A DNA stretch of 64,000 nucleotides from Bradyrhizobium diazoefficiens (GCF_016616235.1 NZ_CP067100.1:2973001-3037000), one strand, 5' to 3'. Shown: positions 36,093 through 45,232, counted from the first letter of the stretch. Notes: generated by a model not told the origin, from the letters alone. Program-made: numbers and translations.

Positions 36093-38402
36093 ATGGCGGC
36101 TCCCATCAAGTTCGGCGTTGGCCAAAGCGTGCTGCGCAAGGAGGATGACGCGCTGATCCGCGGCAAGGGCCGCTATACCGACGATTACGCGCCGCAGGCT
36201 GCGCTGCGCTGCCTGGTGCTGCGCTCGCCGCATGCGCATGCCACATATACCATCGATGCGAGCCGCGCCCGCACCCTTCCTGGCGTCGCGCTGATTCTGA
36301 CTGCTGCCGACGTTGCGGATCTCGGCAATCTGCCGTGCCTGTTCAATCTCGAGACCGATCCGTTCACCGGCCCGCCTTACCCGATCCTCGCAAAGGACGA
36401 AGTGCGCCATGTCGGCGATGCCATCGCCTTCGTGGTCGCCGAGACCATCGACCAGGCCCGCGACGCGATCGAGGCGGTCGAGATCAAATGGTCGCCGCTG
36501 CCGGCGGTGACCGGCGTCGTCAATGCCGTGAAGAAGGGCGCGCCGCAGGTCTGGCCCGACAAGCCCGGCAACGTGCTGTTCGACGTCTCGATCGGCGACA
36601 AGGCCGCGACTGACGCTGCGTTTGCGAAAGCGCATGCCGTCGCCGAGATCTCCATCGTCAATCCGCGCGTGGTCGCGAGCTTCATGGAGACGCGTGCGGC
36701 GGTTTGCGAATACGACGCCAAGAACGATCATCTGACGCTGACGGTCGGCAGCCAGGGCAGCCACCGGCTGCGCGACATCCTCTGCCAGAACGTGCTCAAC
36801 ATCCCCACCGAGAAGATGCGGGTGATCTGCCCCGACGTCGGCGGCGGCTTTGGCACAAAGCTGTTTCCGTACCGGGAATATGCGCTGATGGCGGTCGCCG
36901 CGCGCAAACTGAAGAAGGCGGTGAAATGGGCGGCCGACCGCTCCGAGCACTTCATGGGCGATGCGCAGGGCCGCGACAACGTCACCACCGCAAAAATGGC
37001 GCTGGCCGAGGACGGCAAATTTCTCGCGATGGATTGCGACCTGATGGGCGACATGGGCGCGTATCTGTCGACGTTCGGGCCCTACATCCCCCATGGCGGC
37101 GCCGGCATGCTGCCGGGGCTCTATGACATCCAGGCGTTTCACTGCCGGGTGCGCACCATCTTCACCCACAGCGTGCCGGTCGACGCGTATCGCGGCGCGG
37201 GCCGGCCTGAGGCGGCCTATGTCATCGAGCGCCTCGTCGACGCCTGCGCGCGAAAACTCGACATGACGGTGGATGCCATCCGCCGCAAGAATTTCATCCC
37301 GCCGAAGGCGCTGCCTTACAAGACTGCGACCGGCAAGGTCTACGATTCCGGCGATTTCGCCGCGCATCTCAAGCGCGCGATGGAGATCGCCGACTGGAAG
37401 GAATTTGGAAAGCGCGCCAAGGCGGCCAAGAAGCACGGCCTGATCCGCGGCATCGGGCTTGCGAGCTATGTCGAGATCTGCGGCGTGATGGGCGAGGAGA
37501 CCGCCAATGTGCGGCTCGATCCCAGCGGCGACGTCACCGTCCTGATCGGCACGCAGTCGAGCGGACAGGGGCATCAGACCGCCTATGCGCAGATCGTCGC
37601 CGAGCAGTTCGGCCTGCCGCCGGAGCGCGTACATGTCCGCCAGGGGGACACCGCCGAGATCGCCACGGGGCTCGGCACCGGCGGCTCGGCCTCGATTCCG
37701 TCCGGCGGCGTCAGCGTCGAGCGTGCCACGCGCGAGCTCGGCACCAAGCTGAAGGAGATCGCGGCGCAGGCGCTCGAAGCTAGCGCCGGCGACCTCGAGA
37801 TCACCGACGGTATCATCCGGATCGCCGGCACCGACCGCGCGATCTCGTTTGCCGATCTTGCCAAGCGGCCCGGCGCCGATCCGTCGAAGCTGAACGGCAG
37901 CGCGACCTTCGCCAGCGCCGACGGCACCTATCCCAACGGCACGCATCTGGCGGAAGTCGAGATCGATCCGGCCACCGGCATCATCAAAATCGTCAACTAC
38001 GTGATCGTCGACGATTTCGGCAAGACACTCAATCCGCTGCTGCTGGCAGGGCAGGTGCATGGCGGAGCCATGCAGGGCATCGGCCAAGCGCTGATGGAGC
38101 AGGTGGTTTATGGTGCCACCGACGGCCAGCTCATCACCGCGACCTACATGGACTACGCGCTGCCGCGCGCGGCGGACGGGCCGGCCTTCGTGTTCGAGAC
38201 CGCCAACGTTCCCTGCAAGACCAATCCGCTGGGGGTGAAGGGCGCGGGCGAGGCCGGCGCAATCGGCTCCTGTCCGGCTGTCGTCAACGCCATCGTCGAC
38301 GCCCTCTGGCGCGAATACAAGATCGACCACATCGACATGCCGGCGACCCCGGAGCGGGTGTGGATCGCCATCAACGAGCACCGCCGGCGTCACAGCCTGT
38401 AA
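36093..38402 (+). CDS. Form II CoxL-like xanthine oxidase family molybdoenzyme large subunit
   Basis: The 769-residue protein is a molybdopterin-binding large subunit of the xanthine dehydrogenase/CO dehydrogenase family. The active-site loop reads AYRGAGRPEA (about 365-374), the form II type, not the AYXCSFR loop of true CO dehydrogenase. Other marks are DVGGGFGTK for cofactor binding, GTQSSGQGHQTAYAQI, and KGAGEAGAIG with the catalytic Glu near the C-terminus. Such enzymes hydroxylate aldehydes or heterocycles. The usual FAD and 2Fe-2S subunit genes are absent on both sides, so it is an orphan. GGGAAG precedes ATG by six bases. Confidence 0.92.
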   Translation: MAAPIKFGVGQSVLRKEDDALIRGKGRYTDDYAPQAALRCLVLRSPHAHATYTIDASRARTLPGVALILTAADVADLGNLPCLFNLETDPFTGPPYPILAKDEVRHVGDAIAFVVAETIDQARDAIEAVEIKWSPLPAVTGVVNAVKKGAPQVWPDKPGNVLFDVSIGDKAATDAAFAKAHAVAEISIVNPRVVASFMETRAAVCEYDAKNDHLTLTVGSQGSHRLRDILCQNVLNIPTEKMRVICPDVGGGFGTKLFPYREYALMAVAARKLKKAVKWAADRSEHFMGDAQGRDNVTTAKMALAEDGKFLAMDCDLMGDMGAYLSTFGPYIPHGGAGMLPGLYDIQAFHCRVRTIFTHSVPVDAYRGAGRPEAAYVIERLVDACARKLDMTVDAIRRKNFIPPKALPYKTATGKVYDSGDFAAHLKRAMEIADWKEFGKRAKAAKKHGLIRGIGLASYVEICGVMGEETANVRLDPSGDVTVLIGTQSSGQGHQTAYAQIVAEQFGLPPERVHVRQGDTAEIATGLGTGGSASIPSGGVSVERATRELGTKLKEIAAQALEASAGDLEITDGIIRIAGTDRAISFADLAKRPGADPSKLNGSATFASADGTYPNGTHLAEVEIDPATGIIKIVNYVIVDDFGKTLNPLLLAGQVHGGAMQGIGQALMEQVVYGATDGQLITATYMDYALPRAADGPAFVFETANVPCKTNPLGVKGAGEAGAIGSCPAVVNAIVDALWREYKIDHIDMPATPERVWIAINEHRRRHSL

Positions 38403-38496
38403 GGATCGGATCCGCGCGGGAATAAACGCCCGCCGCGGGATTCTATCCATGGGCGGCCTTTTTCCCAACCGACCTTGCGAGCCGGAGACTTTCCCA

Positions 38497-38946
38497 ATGA
38501 AACGAACGATGATTGTCGCGGGCATCCTGCTGCTGGGTGCGGGCGCCGTGATGGCGCAGCAGGAGATTGCGGTCCAGCAGGACAATCTGATGCGCTCGAT
38601 CGCCAAGAACCAGTATGGCATCATCCAGAAGATGACGAAGGGCGACATCCCCTACGACCGGAAAGCCGCCGAACAAGCCATCGCCAGCATCGAGGCCGAT
38701 GTCGCCAAGATTGCCAAGACGTTCGAGGTCAATCCCAAGCAGGACGTCGTCAACGCGACTTATGGCTCCTCGCAAAAAATTTGGCAGAACAAGGCCGATT
38801 TCGATTCCAAGATTCCGCCGGTGCAGAAGGCGATCGCAGACGTGAAGGGCAAGATCACCGATCTGGCGAGCCTGAAGGCCGCCTACACAGCGGTCAACGA
38901 CCGCTGCAACGATTGCCACGAGACGTATCGGGTGAAGTTGAAGTAG
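38497..38946 (+). CDS. Cytochrome c-prime family protein
   Basis: A 149-residue exported haem protein: signal peptide (1-20, ending AVMAQ), a four-helix-bundle body and a single haem site CNDCH (about 137-141) close to the C-terminus, followed by ETYRVKLK. This is the layout of cytochrome c', a periplasmic protein that binds NO or CO at a five-coordinate haem. The position near a molybdoenzyme may be coincidental, as cytochrome c' is not known as its electron acceptor. Confidence 0.9.
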   Translation: MKRTMIVAGILLLGAGAVMAQQEIAVQQDNLMRSIAKNQYGIIQKMTKGDIPYDRKAAEQAIASIEADVAKIAKTFEVNPKQDVVNATYGSSQKIWQNKADFDSKIPPVQKAIADVKGKITDLASLKAAYTAVNDRCNDCHETYRVKLK

Positions 38947-39097
38947 GGCGGCGTAGCTGGTTCATCCCGGCTACCGGATTTATGGCGGGCCTGTCATCGC
39001 AGGCAAATTCCGCTCGCAAGGCCTGACGGATCGCTGTCGGAAGGATTATCTTCACGCCGACGCCCGGCGAGGATCCGAATCAACAGCGAGACAGGCC

Positions 39098-40381
39098 ATG
39101 GCAAAACCGTTCCCGTCGAAGACTCACATCGGCAACCATATGCTGCATCCGGAAACGCTGATGCTGACCTATGGCTATGATCCGCAGCTCTCGGAAGGCG
39201 CCATCAAGCCGCCGGTGTTCCTGACCTCGACCTTCGTGTTCAAGACGGCCGAGGACGGCCAGGACTTCTTCGATTTCGTCTCCGGCCGGCGCGAGCCGCC
39301 GGAAGGCATGGGCGCGGGCCTCGTCTATTCGCGCTTCAACCATCCCAACAGCGAGATCGTCGAGGACAAGCTTGCTGTTTACGAGCGCACCGAGAGCTGC
39401 GCGCTGTTCTCGTCCGGCATGGCGGCGATCGCAACCACGATCCTGGCTTTCGTGCGGCCGGGCGACGTCATCCTGCACTCCCAGCCGCTCTATGGCGGCA
39501 CCGAAACCCTGTTGACGAACACGCTTTCGCGTCTGTCGATCGGCGCGGTCGGCTTTGCCGACGGGATCGACGAGGCGGCGGTCAACCAGGCCGCGCAGGA
39601 GGCCATGGGCAAGGGCCGCGTTGCGATGATCCTGATCGAGACGCCGGCCAACCCGACCAACGGCCTCGTCGACATCGCGCTGATTCGCCGCGTCGCCGAG
39701 ACCATCGGCAAGAGCCAGGGTCACACGCCGATCATCGCCTGCGACAATACGCTGCTTGGTCCGGTGTTTCAGCGGCCGATCGAGCACGGCGCGGACCTGT
39801 CGCTGTACTCGCTGACCAAATATGTCGGCGGTCATTCCGACCTGATCGCGGGCGCCGCGCTCGGCGCCAAGGCGATCATGAAGGGCATCAAGGCGCTGCG
39901 CGGCGCCATCGGCACCCAGCTCGACCCGCATTCCTGCTGGATGATCAACCGCTCGCTCGAGACGCTCAGCCTGCGCATGGAGAAGGCCGATGCGAATGCG
40001 GGCCTCGTGGCGGATTTTCTGCGCGACCATCCCAAGGTGGCCAAGGTGCACTATCTCGGTCATCACGAAGAGGCCTCGCCGGCCGGACGTGTGTTCGCGC
40101 GGCAGTGCGTCGGGGCGGGATCGACGTTCTCGTTCGACATCGCCGGCGGCAAGGACGCGGCGGTGAAGTTCCTCAACGCGTTGCAGATCTTCAAGCTCGC
40201 CGTGAGCCTTGGCGGAACGGAGTCGCTCGCCAGCCTGCCGGCGACCATGACCCATTCCGGCGTTCCCGCCGACATCCGCCAGAAGATCGGCGTACTCGAT
40301 TGCACGATCCGGCTGTCGATCGGCATCGAAAATCCCACCGACCTGATCGCGGATCTCGGACAGGCGCTGAACGTCGCCTGA
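39098..40381 (+). CDS. Cystathionine gamma-synthase/methionine gamma-lyase family PLP enzyme
   Basis: A 427-residue fold-type I PLP enzyme of the Cys/Met metabolism family. The PLP lysine is about residue 240 in [12 protein letters not shown], with [22 protein letters not shown] and [12 protein letters not shown] as the usual neighbours. There is an insert after the N-terminal helix ([20 protein letters not shown]) found in a distinct alphaproteobacterial subgroup. It could do gamma-replacement or gamma-elimination on sulfur amino acids. It ends 7 bases before the end of the convergent small gene. Confidence 0.88.
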   Translation: MAKPFPSKTHIGNHMLHPETLMLTYGYDPQLSEGAIKPPVFLTSTFVFKTAEDGQDFFDFVSGRREPPEGMGAGLVYSRFNHPNSEIVEDKLAVYERTESCALFSSGMAAIATTILAFVRPGDVILHSQPLYGGTETLLTNTLSRLSIGAVGFADGIDEAAVNQAAQEAMGKGRVAMILIETPANPTNGLVDIALIRRVAETIGKSQGHTPIIACDNTLLGPVFQRPIEHGADLSLYSLTKYVGGHSDLIAGAALGAKAIMKGIKALRGAIGTQLDPHSCWMINRSLETLSLRMEKADANAGLVADFLRDHPKVAKVHYLGHHEEASPAGRVFARQCVGAGSTFSFDIAGGKDAAVKFLNALQIFKLAVSLGGTESLASLPATMTHSGVPADIRQKIGVLDCTIRLSIGIENPTDLIADLGQALNVA

Positions 40382-40388
40382 GCGTGCT

Positions 40389-40775
40389 TCAAAGCGGATT
40401 GGTCGTGCGGCAGGCCGAGATGATCGCGGCAGCCGCCTCGTTGGCCTGCGCGCCCGAGAGCTGCCGCACGAGACAGACATAATAACCCCTACTGGATTCG
40501 TTCAACAGGGAGTCACCGTTGACTGCGAGCCAGTTGCAGGCGGAACGGATGTACTGCACGGCCAGGGGCGATCGCGTGTCGCGAATGGCGGACAGCTCGC
40601 ATTGAGCCTTCCTCTCGATCTCGGTTTGCGCCATGGCAGGAGCGGAGAATGCAAGAACCGCACTGGCGACGACACCGGCCAAGGCACGCGATCGCGCGCG
40701 AGCTGGCCTGCCGATGCGGGCGTCATGAGGCCGATCGAGAACGCTGCAAACGAGCCGCACGGTGTCACTCTTCAC
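40389..40775 (-). CDS. Small exported four-cysteine protein
   Basis: A 128-residue protein starting at GTG, with a hydrophobic export signal at about 31-48 ending APAMAQ. The mature part has exactly four cysteines (AQC, SAC, YVC, SAC), suggesting two disulfides in the periplasm. The spacing and YYVCLVRQLSGAQ resemble small four-cysteine proteins of unknown function seen across proteobacteria. The N-terminal 30 residues are Arg-rich and may not be translated; a downstream start is possible. Confidence 0.6.
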   Translation of the reverse strand: MKSDTVRLVCSVLDRPHDARIGRPARARSRALAGVVASAVLAFSAPAMAQTEIERKAQCELSAIRDTRSPLAVQYIRSACNWLAVNGDSLLNESSRGYYVCLVRQLSGAQANEAAAAIISACRTTNPL

Positions 40776-40863
40776 ACCGGGTAAGCCGCGAGTGCGGCTG
40801 AGCTTTGAGAGTTGTAGCGAAATTTATGGCCGAACTCCGAGGGCTGGCAAGGCGCGAGGCCAG

Positions 40864-40886
40864 CAATTGTCCGACTGCGACAATTG
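40864..40886. promoter_or_regulatory. Palindrome upstream of the four-cysteine protein gene
   Basis: CAATTGTC-CGACTGC-GACAATTG is a perfect 8-bp inverted repeat with a 7-base centre, about 90 bases upstream of the GTG at 40775. It could be an operator for that gene or a transcript hairpin. Confidence 0.35.
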
Positions 40887-40898
40887 GCCGGAATCGAA

Positions 40899-40931
40899 AA
40901 GGCCGGACGCGCCCGCCGCGCGCCCGGCCTT
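40899..40931 (-). terminator. Terminator of the CHRD gene
   Basis: AAGGCCGG pairs with CCGGCCTT around a GC-rich inner part. On the minus strand it ends in a T-run (the A-run at 40897-40900) and starts 20 bases beyond the CHRD stop codon. Confidence 0.8.
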
Positions 40932-40950
40932 CCCCAATGAAGGGGTGTTC

Positions 40951-41367
40951 TTATTTCGTCACCTGCCCGCGAATCTCGCCGCCCGGATTGGCCGCGGTGT
41001 GGATGTTGACGTAGAGCTTGCCGCCGAGGAGGTCCGCGGCCTGCGCGTCGGTCAGCGTCGCCGAGCCCTCGACCGGGCTCGTCGCGGCATTCGGGATCGG
41101 GACCATGACGCCGGCGTTCTTGCCGGCCTCGGCCGGGCCGTGGAAATGCGCGGCCGTGGCGGGGCCGGACAGGCCGGAATAGGTGAGCTTCCAGGACAGT
41201 TTCTTGCTGGCTGCGTCATAATCCAGATCGGCCGTCCCTTTGCCGCTGCTGGTGGTCGCGGGCACCTCGGACTTGCCGTCGAGCGTTGCTTTGAGCTTCT
41301 CGGCGCTGGCGGAGCCTGTAAAAGCCATGGTGCCGAGCGCGACCATGGCGATGACGATCTTGTTCAT
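40951..41367 (-). CDS. Exported CHRD domain protein
   Basis: A 138-residue protein with a clear signal peptide (1-22, ending GSASA) and one CHRD domain over the rest. Typical marks are AAHFHGPAEAGKNAGVMVPI and LYVNIHTAANPGGEIRGQV at the C-terminus. CHRD proteins take their name from chordin; their bacterial role is unknown. GGGAG six bases upstream of ATG supports the start. A diheme cytochrome gene is divergent 155 bases away. Confidence 0.92.
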   Translation of the reverse strand: MNKIVIAMVALGTMAFTGSASAEKLKATLDGKSEVPATTSSGKGTADLDYDAASKKLSWKLTYSGLSGPATAAHFHGPAEAGKNAGVMVPIPNAATSPVEGSATLTDAQAADLLGGKLYVNIHTAANPGGEIRGQVTK

Positions 41368-41522
41368 GACGTTCTCCCTGCAAAACCCGTTCGGGCTGGC
41401 AAACTTCCAACAGTCTGCTTTGCAGTTTATTCCCGTTTCGAGCCCGGGCGGACTAAAATCTTCGTGGCTGGAGCGGCGCGGACATCGATCATAAGCTTGC
41501 GGCAAGCAATGAATGGATCTGC

Positions 41523-42449
41523 ATGTTGCAACGAACAATTCTCGCGGCGCTGCTCGCCGCGGCCGCTGCCAGCGGCGTTTATTGGTGGCTCAGCGCGCCC
41601 GTGGTGGCGGCCGCTGGCAGCGCACCTGCCCATCCGCCCGATCTCGCCAATGGCGAGGTGATGTTCAACGTAGGCGGCTGCGCCTCGTGCCATGCCGTTC
41701 CCGACCAGCCTGACCGCACGCGGCTCGGCGGCGGCGTTGCGATCAAGTCACCGTTCGGAACGTTCTACGCGCCGAACATCTCGCCAGATCCGGCCGACGG
41801 CATCGGCAAATGGACTGACACCGATTTCGTCAACGCGGTGATGCACGGAGTCTCGCCGGACGGGCAGCATTACTTTCCGGCGTTTCCCTACACGTCCTAT
41901 CAGCATGCCAGGCGTGAGGACGTGCTCGATCTGTTCGCCTATCTGAAGACGCTGCCTCCGGTTGCCGGCAAAGTGCGCGACCATGATGTCGGCTTTCCGT
42001 TCAACGTCCGCCGCAACATCGGCATCTGGAAATTTCTGTTCATGGATAGCAAGCCGCTCATTGCCGACGCCAGCAAGTCGCTGCAGTGGAAGCGCGGCGC
42101 CTATCTCGTCAACAGCTTTGGCCATTGCGCCGAGTGCCACACCCCGCGCAATGCGCTCGGCGGCATCATTGCGGGCGAGCGCTTTGCCGGCGGACCCAAT
42201 CCGGAAGGCGAGGGCTGGGTGCCCAACATCACACAGAAGGGCCTTGGCGAATGGAGCGCGAAGGATATCGCCTATTTCCTCAAGACAGGCGAACTGCCCG
42301 ACGGCGACAGCGCCGGTGGCGCCATGACACGCGTGATCAAGAACACCTCGCATTTGTCCGACGAGGATCTCGCGGCGATGGCGGAGTATCTCAAATCGCT
42401 GCCGCCCGTGGATGGGCCTACGCCGCCCAAGCGCAAGGAAGCAAGCTAG
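41523..42449 (+). CDS. Exported diheme cytochrome c
   Basis: A 308-residue protein with an N-terminal membrane anchor or signal (5-25) and two class I haem domains. Haem sites are CASCH near residue 54 and CAECH in the second half. NISPDPADGIGKWTDTDF and YLKTLPPV, then NITQKGLGEWSAKDIAYFL, are typical of the cytochrome subunits that take electrons from membrane-bound alcohol or aldehyde dehydrogenases. No dehydrogenase is adjacent; the orphan molybdoenzyme 3 kb upstream is one possible partner. Confidence 0.9.
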   Translation: MLQRTILAALLAAAAASGVYWWLSAPVVAAAGSAPAHPPDLANGEVMFNVGGCASCHAVPDQPDRTRLGGGVAIKSPFGTFYAPNISPDPADGIGKWTDTDFVNAVMHGVSPDGQHYFPAFPYTSYQHARREDVLDLFAYLKTLPPVAGKVRDHDVGFPFNVRRNIGIWKFLFMDSKPLIADASKSLQWKRGAYLVNSFGHCAECHTPRNALGGIIAGERFAGGPNPEGEGWVPNITQKGLGEWSAKDIAYFLKTGELPDGDSAGGAMTRVIKNTSHLSDEDLAAMAEYLKSLPPVDGPTPPKRKEAS

Positions 42450-42459
42450 CGCCGCCGCG

Positions 42460-42705
42460 CTAGCCCGTGCCGAACGCCTTGAAGGTGATGATGGTGAGGG
42501 TGTCCTGGATGCCCGGCAGCACCTGCACCTTCTCGTTGACGAAGTGGCCGATATCGGTGTCCTTGTCGACATAGAACTTCACCAGCAAATCGTATTGGCC
42601 GGCGGTGGAGTAGATCTCGGAGGCGATCTCGGCCTCGGCGAGCGCGTTGGCGACCGTGTAGGACTGGCCGAGCTTGCATTTGATCTGGACGAAAAACGGA
42701 ACCAT
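42460..42705 (-). CDS. Stand-alone Lrp/AsnC-type RAM domain protein
   Basis: An 81-residue protein made only of the ligand-binding (RAM) half of Lrp/AsnC regulators: VPFFVQIKCKLGQSYTVANAL, then YDLLVKFYVDKDTDIGHFV and VLPGIQDTLTIITFKAFG. No DNA-binding helix-turn-helix is present. Single RAM-domain proteins bind amino acids and can form mixed oligomers with Lrp proteins, so a modulating role is possible. The ATG at 42705 begins the domain directly. Confidence 0.85.
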   Translation of the reverse strand: MVPFFVQIKCKLGQSYTVANALAEAEIASEIYSTAGQYDLLVKFYVDKDTDIGHFVNEKVQVLPGIQDTLTIITFKAFGTG

Positions 42706-42810
42706 CGCGGTCACTCCGAAAGCACATCTGGCAGCTAATAGGCCAAAACTGGCCCGGCTTGGCAAGCAAACTTGCCGGGCCACCCCGGGGCACCTCAGCG
42801 GGCGCCGCCC

Positions 42811-42913
42811 TAAAGCGTGATTCGGAAAAGTGTGAAGCGGTTTTCCGAAAAGATCATGCTCAAACAACAACCTAAGCGCGATGACGATTCATCCCAATCT
42901 CATCGCGCTTTAG
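42811..42913. repeat. Interspersed repeat with two hairpins, copy 1
   Basis: Hairpin 1 is TTCGGAAAA pairing with TTTTCCGAA; hairpin 2 is AAGCGCGATGA (42874-42884) pairing with TCATCGCGCTT (42900-42910). The link contains GATCATGCTCAAACAACAAC. The TAA stop of the histidine kinase gene (minus strand, 42910-42912) is supplied by the element border. A diverged copy in the other orientation is at 53094-53184. The wording resembles a repeat I recall from many Rhizobiales genomes. Confidence 0.75.
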
Positions 42914-44892
42914 GAGGTGGCGACCGCTGCCGCGGCAAACGCGTCCCTGAGCCGCTGTGCGAGCTCGGCCTTGCGATAGGGCTTGGTCAGCACGATCGCT
43001 TGCGCATGCGCGCGGCCCTGCTCGACCAGCGTCTCCAGCGCGTAGCCCGAGGTGAACAGGACCGGCAGACCCGGGCGAATCCGCCGCGCCTGGTCGGCGA
43101 GCTCCCAGCCGCTCATGCCCCCGGGCATCACGATATCGGTGAACAGCATGTCGATGCCGGGATCGGAGCGCAGCCGTTGCAAGGCCTCCTTGCCGTTGAC
43201 CGCGGCAACGACGCTGTAGCCGAGGGCTTCCACCCGGCGAATGGCGGAGGACCGGACGAACGGATCGTCCTCGGCGATCAGGATCGTCTCGTAGCCTCGC
43301 GGCGCCGCCTCCTCGGCGTCTGCAAGGTCGCTCGCGGATGGTCCGGCGTCGGCGCGCGGCAGGTAGATCCGGACCGTCGTCCCGAGGCTTTGCTCGCTGT
43401 AGATCGAGACATGGCCGTCGGATTGCTTGGCGAAACCATAGACCATGCTCAGCCCGAGGCCGGAGCCCTTGCCGACCTCCTTGGTGGTGAAGAACGGCTC
43501 GAAGGCGCGTGCGATGATCTCAGGCGTCATGCCTTCGCCGTCGTCGGTGACTGCGATCATGGCGTAGCTGCCGGAGGCGACTTCGGGATGAAGGGCACGA
43601 TAGTCGTCGTCGATCGCAGCGAGCTCCGTGCTCAGCGTCAGATGTCCTCCGGACGGCATGGCGTCCTGTGCGTTGAGCGCGAGGTTCAGCACGGCAGATT
43701 CGAGCTGGGCGCGGTCCGCAAAGGCCAGGATCGTCCCCGGCCCCGAGCCGGTCCTGATCTCGATGTCCTCGCGCAAGGTGCGCTTGAGCAGCTTGAACAT
43801 GGAATCGAGCAGGTTGCGGCAATCGATCGTCTGTGGCTGGAGCAGCTGGCGGCGGCTGAATGCGAGCAGCCGCTGCGTCAACTCGGCGCCGCGTTCGCCG
43901 GACAGGCAGATGTCGTCGGCAAACCGCCGCAGGTCGGGCCTTGGCTTGAGCTGCTCGCTCAAATGCTCGGCGTTGCCGATGATGACGGTAAGGAGATTGT
44001 TGAAGTCGTGCGCGATGCCGCCGGAGAGCTGACCGACCGTCTCCATCTTCTGCGCCTGCTGGAGCTGCTGCTCGGTCAGCTTGCGCGCGGTCAGGTCGTG
44101 GATGATGCCGACGAAACTCAGTTCGCCGTCCTGCCGCACCTGGCCGACCGACAGGTCCATCGGAAAGGTCGATCCATCCTTGCGCAGGCCGGTGGCCTCG
44201 CCGCTGGTCGCGAAATGCCTCGCATGGCCGTCTGGCGCAGCGTCCGCCGCGGGCATCAGCATGCTGACATTCCGGTGCATCACCTCGTCGGCCTGATAGC
44301 CGAACAGGCGCTCGCAGGCGGGATTGAACAGCAGGATGCGGTCCTGCGCGTCGAACAGGATGACCCCGTCGACCGCGGTCTCGACGATCGCAGTGAGCCG
44401 CACCACACTCTCGCGCATCGCCCGCTGGGCCTCGCCGACCTGCTTCAGCAGCAGCGTCGCGTCCCGGCTCTTGATCTCTTCCTCCTCGAGCGCGGCGCGG
44501 ACCTTCCGCAGCTCGAACGGAGAGGGGATCGTCAGGATCTTGGGCAGCAGCGGCCAGAGCGCGCCGGCCGTGAAGATGGAGGCCACGGCGGTGACCGCCT
44601 TGACGAGACCCTCGATGCCGTAGATCGGGACCCACAGCGTGTAGATCGACAGCACATGGGTCAGGCCGCATGCCATGATGAAGATTGCGAACGCCCAATA
44701 GAGCCAGCCGAATTTGAGGTCGCGCCGCTTGGTGACGAGAATGGCGAGGGCGAACGGGATCGAGAAATAGGCGGTGGCGATGATCGCGTCCGAGACGACA
44801 TGAAGCCAGATCAGCTCGGGTTCCCACAGCAGGCAGATGCCATGCGGCGAGAGCATCGAGGAGTCGAGGATACGTTCGAGAAAGGCCCACAT
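42910..44892 (-). CDS. Hybrid histidine kinase with an ETR1-like ethylene-binding membrane domain
   Basis: Domains of the 660-residue protein: three membrane helices (about 25-115), a short coiled coil, PAS (165-275), histidine kinase (His295 in SGGIAHDFNN; ATP site with DDGEGMTPE and GKGSGLGLSMVYGF) and a receiver (Asp586 in FTDIVMP). The membrane domain reads SDAIIATAYFSIPFAL and FIMACGLTHVL. Asp35, Tyr42, Ile45, Pro46, Ile72, Cys75 and His79 fall at a constant offset from ETR1 residues Asp25, Tyr32, Ile35, Pro36, Ile62, Cys65 and His69, which hold the copper cofactor and ethylene. A role in sensing ethylene or another small ligand is inferred. ATG 44892 has GGGGTGG upstream; ATG 44913 would add seven residues. 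Confidence 0.92.
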   Translation of the reverse strand: MWAFLERILDSSMLSPHGICLLWEPELIWLHVVSDAIIATAYFSIPFALAILVTKRRDLKFGWLYWAFAIFIMACGLTHVLSIYTLWVPIYGIEGLVKAVTAVASIFTAGALWPLLPKILTIPSPFELRKVRAALEEEEIKSRDATLLLKQVGEAQRAMRESVVRLTAIVETAVDGVILFDAQDRILLFNPACERLFGYQADEVMHRNVSMLMPAADAAPDGHARHFATSGEATGLRKDGSTFPMDLSVGQVRQDGELSFVGIIHDLTARKLTEQQLQQAQKMETVGQLSGGIAHDFNNLLTVIIGNAEHLSEQLKPRPDLRRFADDICLSGERGAELTQRLLAFSRRQLLQPQTIDCRNLLDSMFKLLKRTLREDIEIRTGSGPGTILAFADRAQLESAVLNLALNAQDAMPSGGHLTLSTELAAIDDDYRALHPEVASGSYAMIAVTDDGEGMTPEIIARAFEPFFTTKEVGKGSGLGLSMVYGFAKQSDGHVSIYSEQSLGTTVRIYLPRADAGPSASDLADAEEAAPRGYETILIAEDDPFVRSSAIRRVEALGYSVVAAVNGKEALQRLRSDPGIDMLFTDIVMPGGMSGWELADQARRIRPGLPVLFTSGYALETLVEQGRAHAQAIVLTKPYRKAELAQRLRDAFAAAAVATS

Positions 44893-45232
44893 GGTTCCAC
44901 CCCAAGCTCGCATTCAAGCCTTGCGGGCCGGGGCGGCCCGCATCGTTGGTGCCGTTGGACGGGTCCCGCCGCCCAACCCCTCACGCATGGACACGCACGC
45001 CGAAGGTGAGACTCTACCAAGAGTACCTCGCGGTTGCATCTTGCAAGCCCGCACGATTGCGGGGTGCCACGCCGCGCCGAATCCATTTACGCCTGATTCG
45101 CGTCCTGCCTGGGCAGCACAGCGAATTACGGCGGCCAGCCGCCCGCAACGCTTGCTGGCGTTCCACGGCCGCGCTAGGACAGGCCATGGCCGTGCTTTCT
45201 CCAAGTCAGCCTCCAAGTCAGCGTATCCCGCG
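44893..45232. other. Divergent intergenic region between the kinase gene and thiD
   Basis: No gene is supported in these 340 bases. A perfect tandem duplication of CTCCAAGTCAGC (45199-45210 and 45211-45222) ends ten bases before the thiD start. Promoters for both divergent genes are presumably here, but I cannot place them. Confidence 0.5.

Noticed and set aside
36093..38402. Calling the molybdoenzyme a true carbon monoxide dehydrogenase
   Set aside because: The active-site loop AYRGAGR lacks the cysteine of AYXCSFR needed for the Mo-Cu site, and the partner subunit genes are missing.
36021..38648. 875-codon minus-strand open frame opposite the molybdoenzyme gene
   Set aside because: Complete overlap with a well-supported gene; the translation has no domain, signal or membrane pattern.
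42817..45009. 730-codon plus-strand open frame opposite the histidine kinase gene
   Set aside because: Its composition is that of antisense to GC-rich coding DNA; the kinase on the minus strand has all expected motifs.
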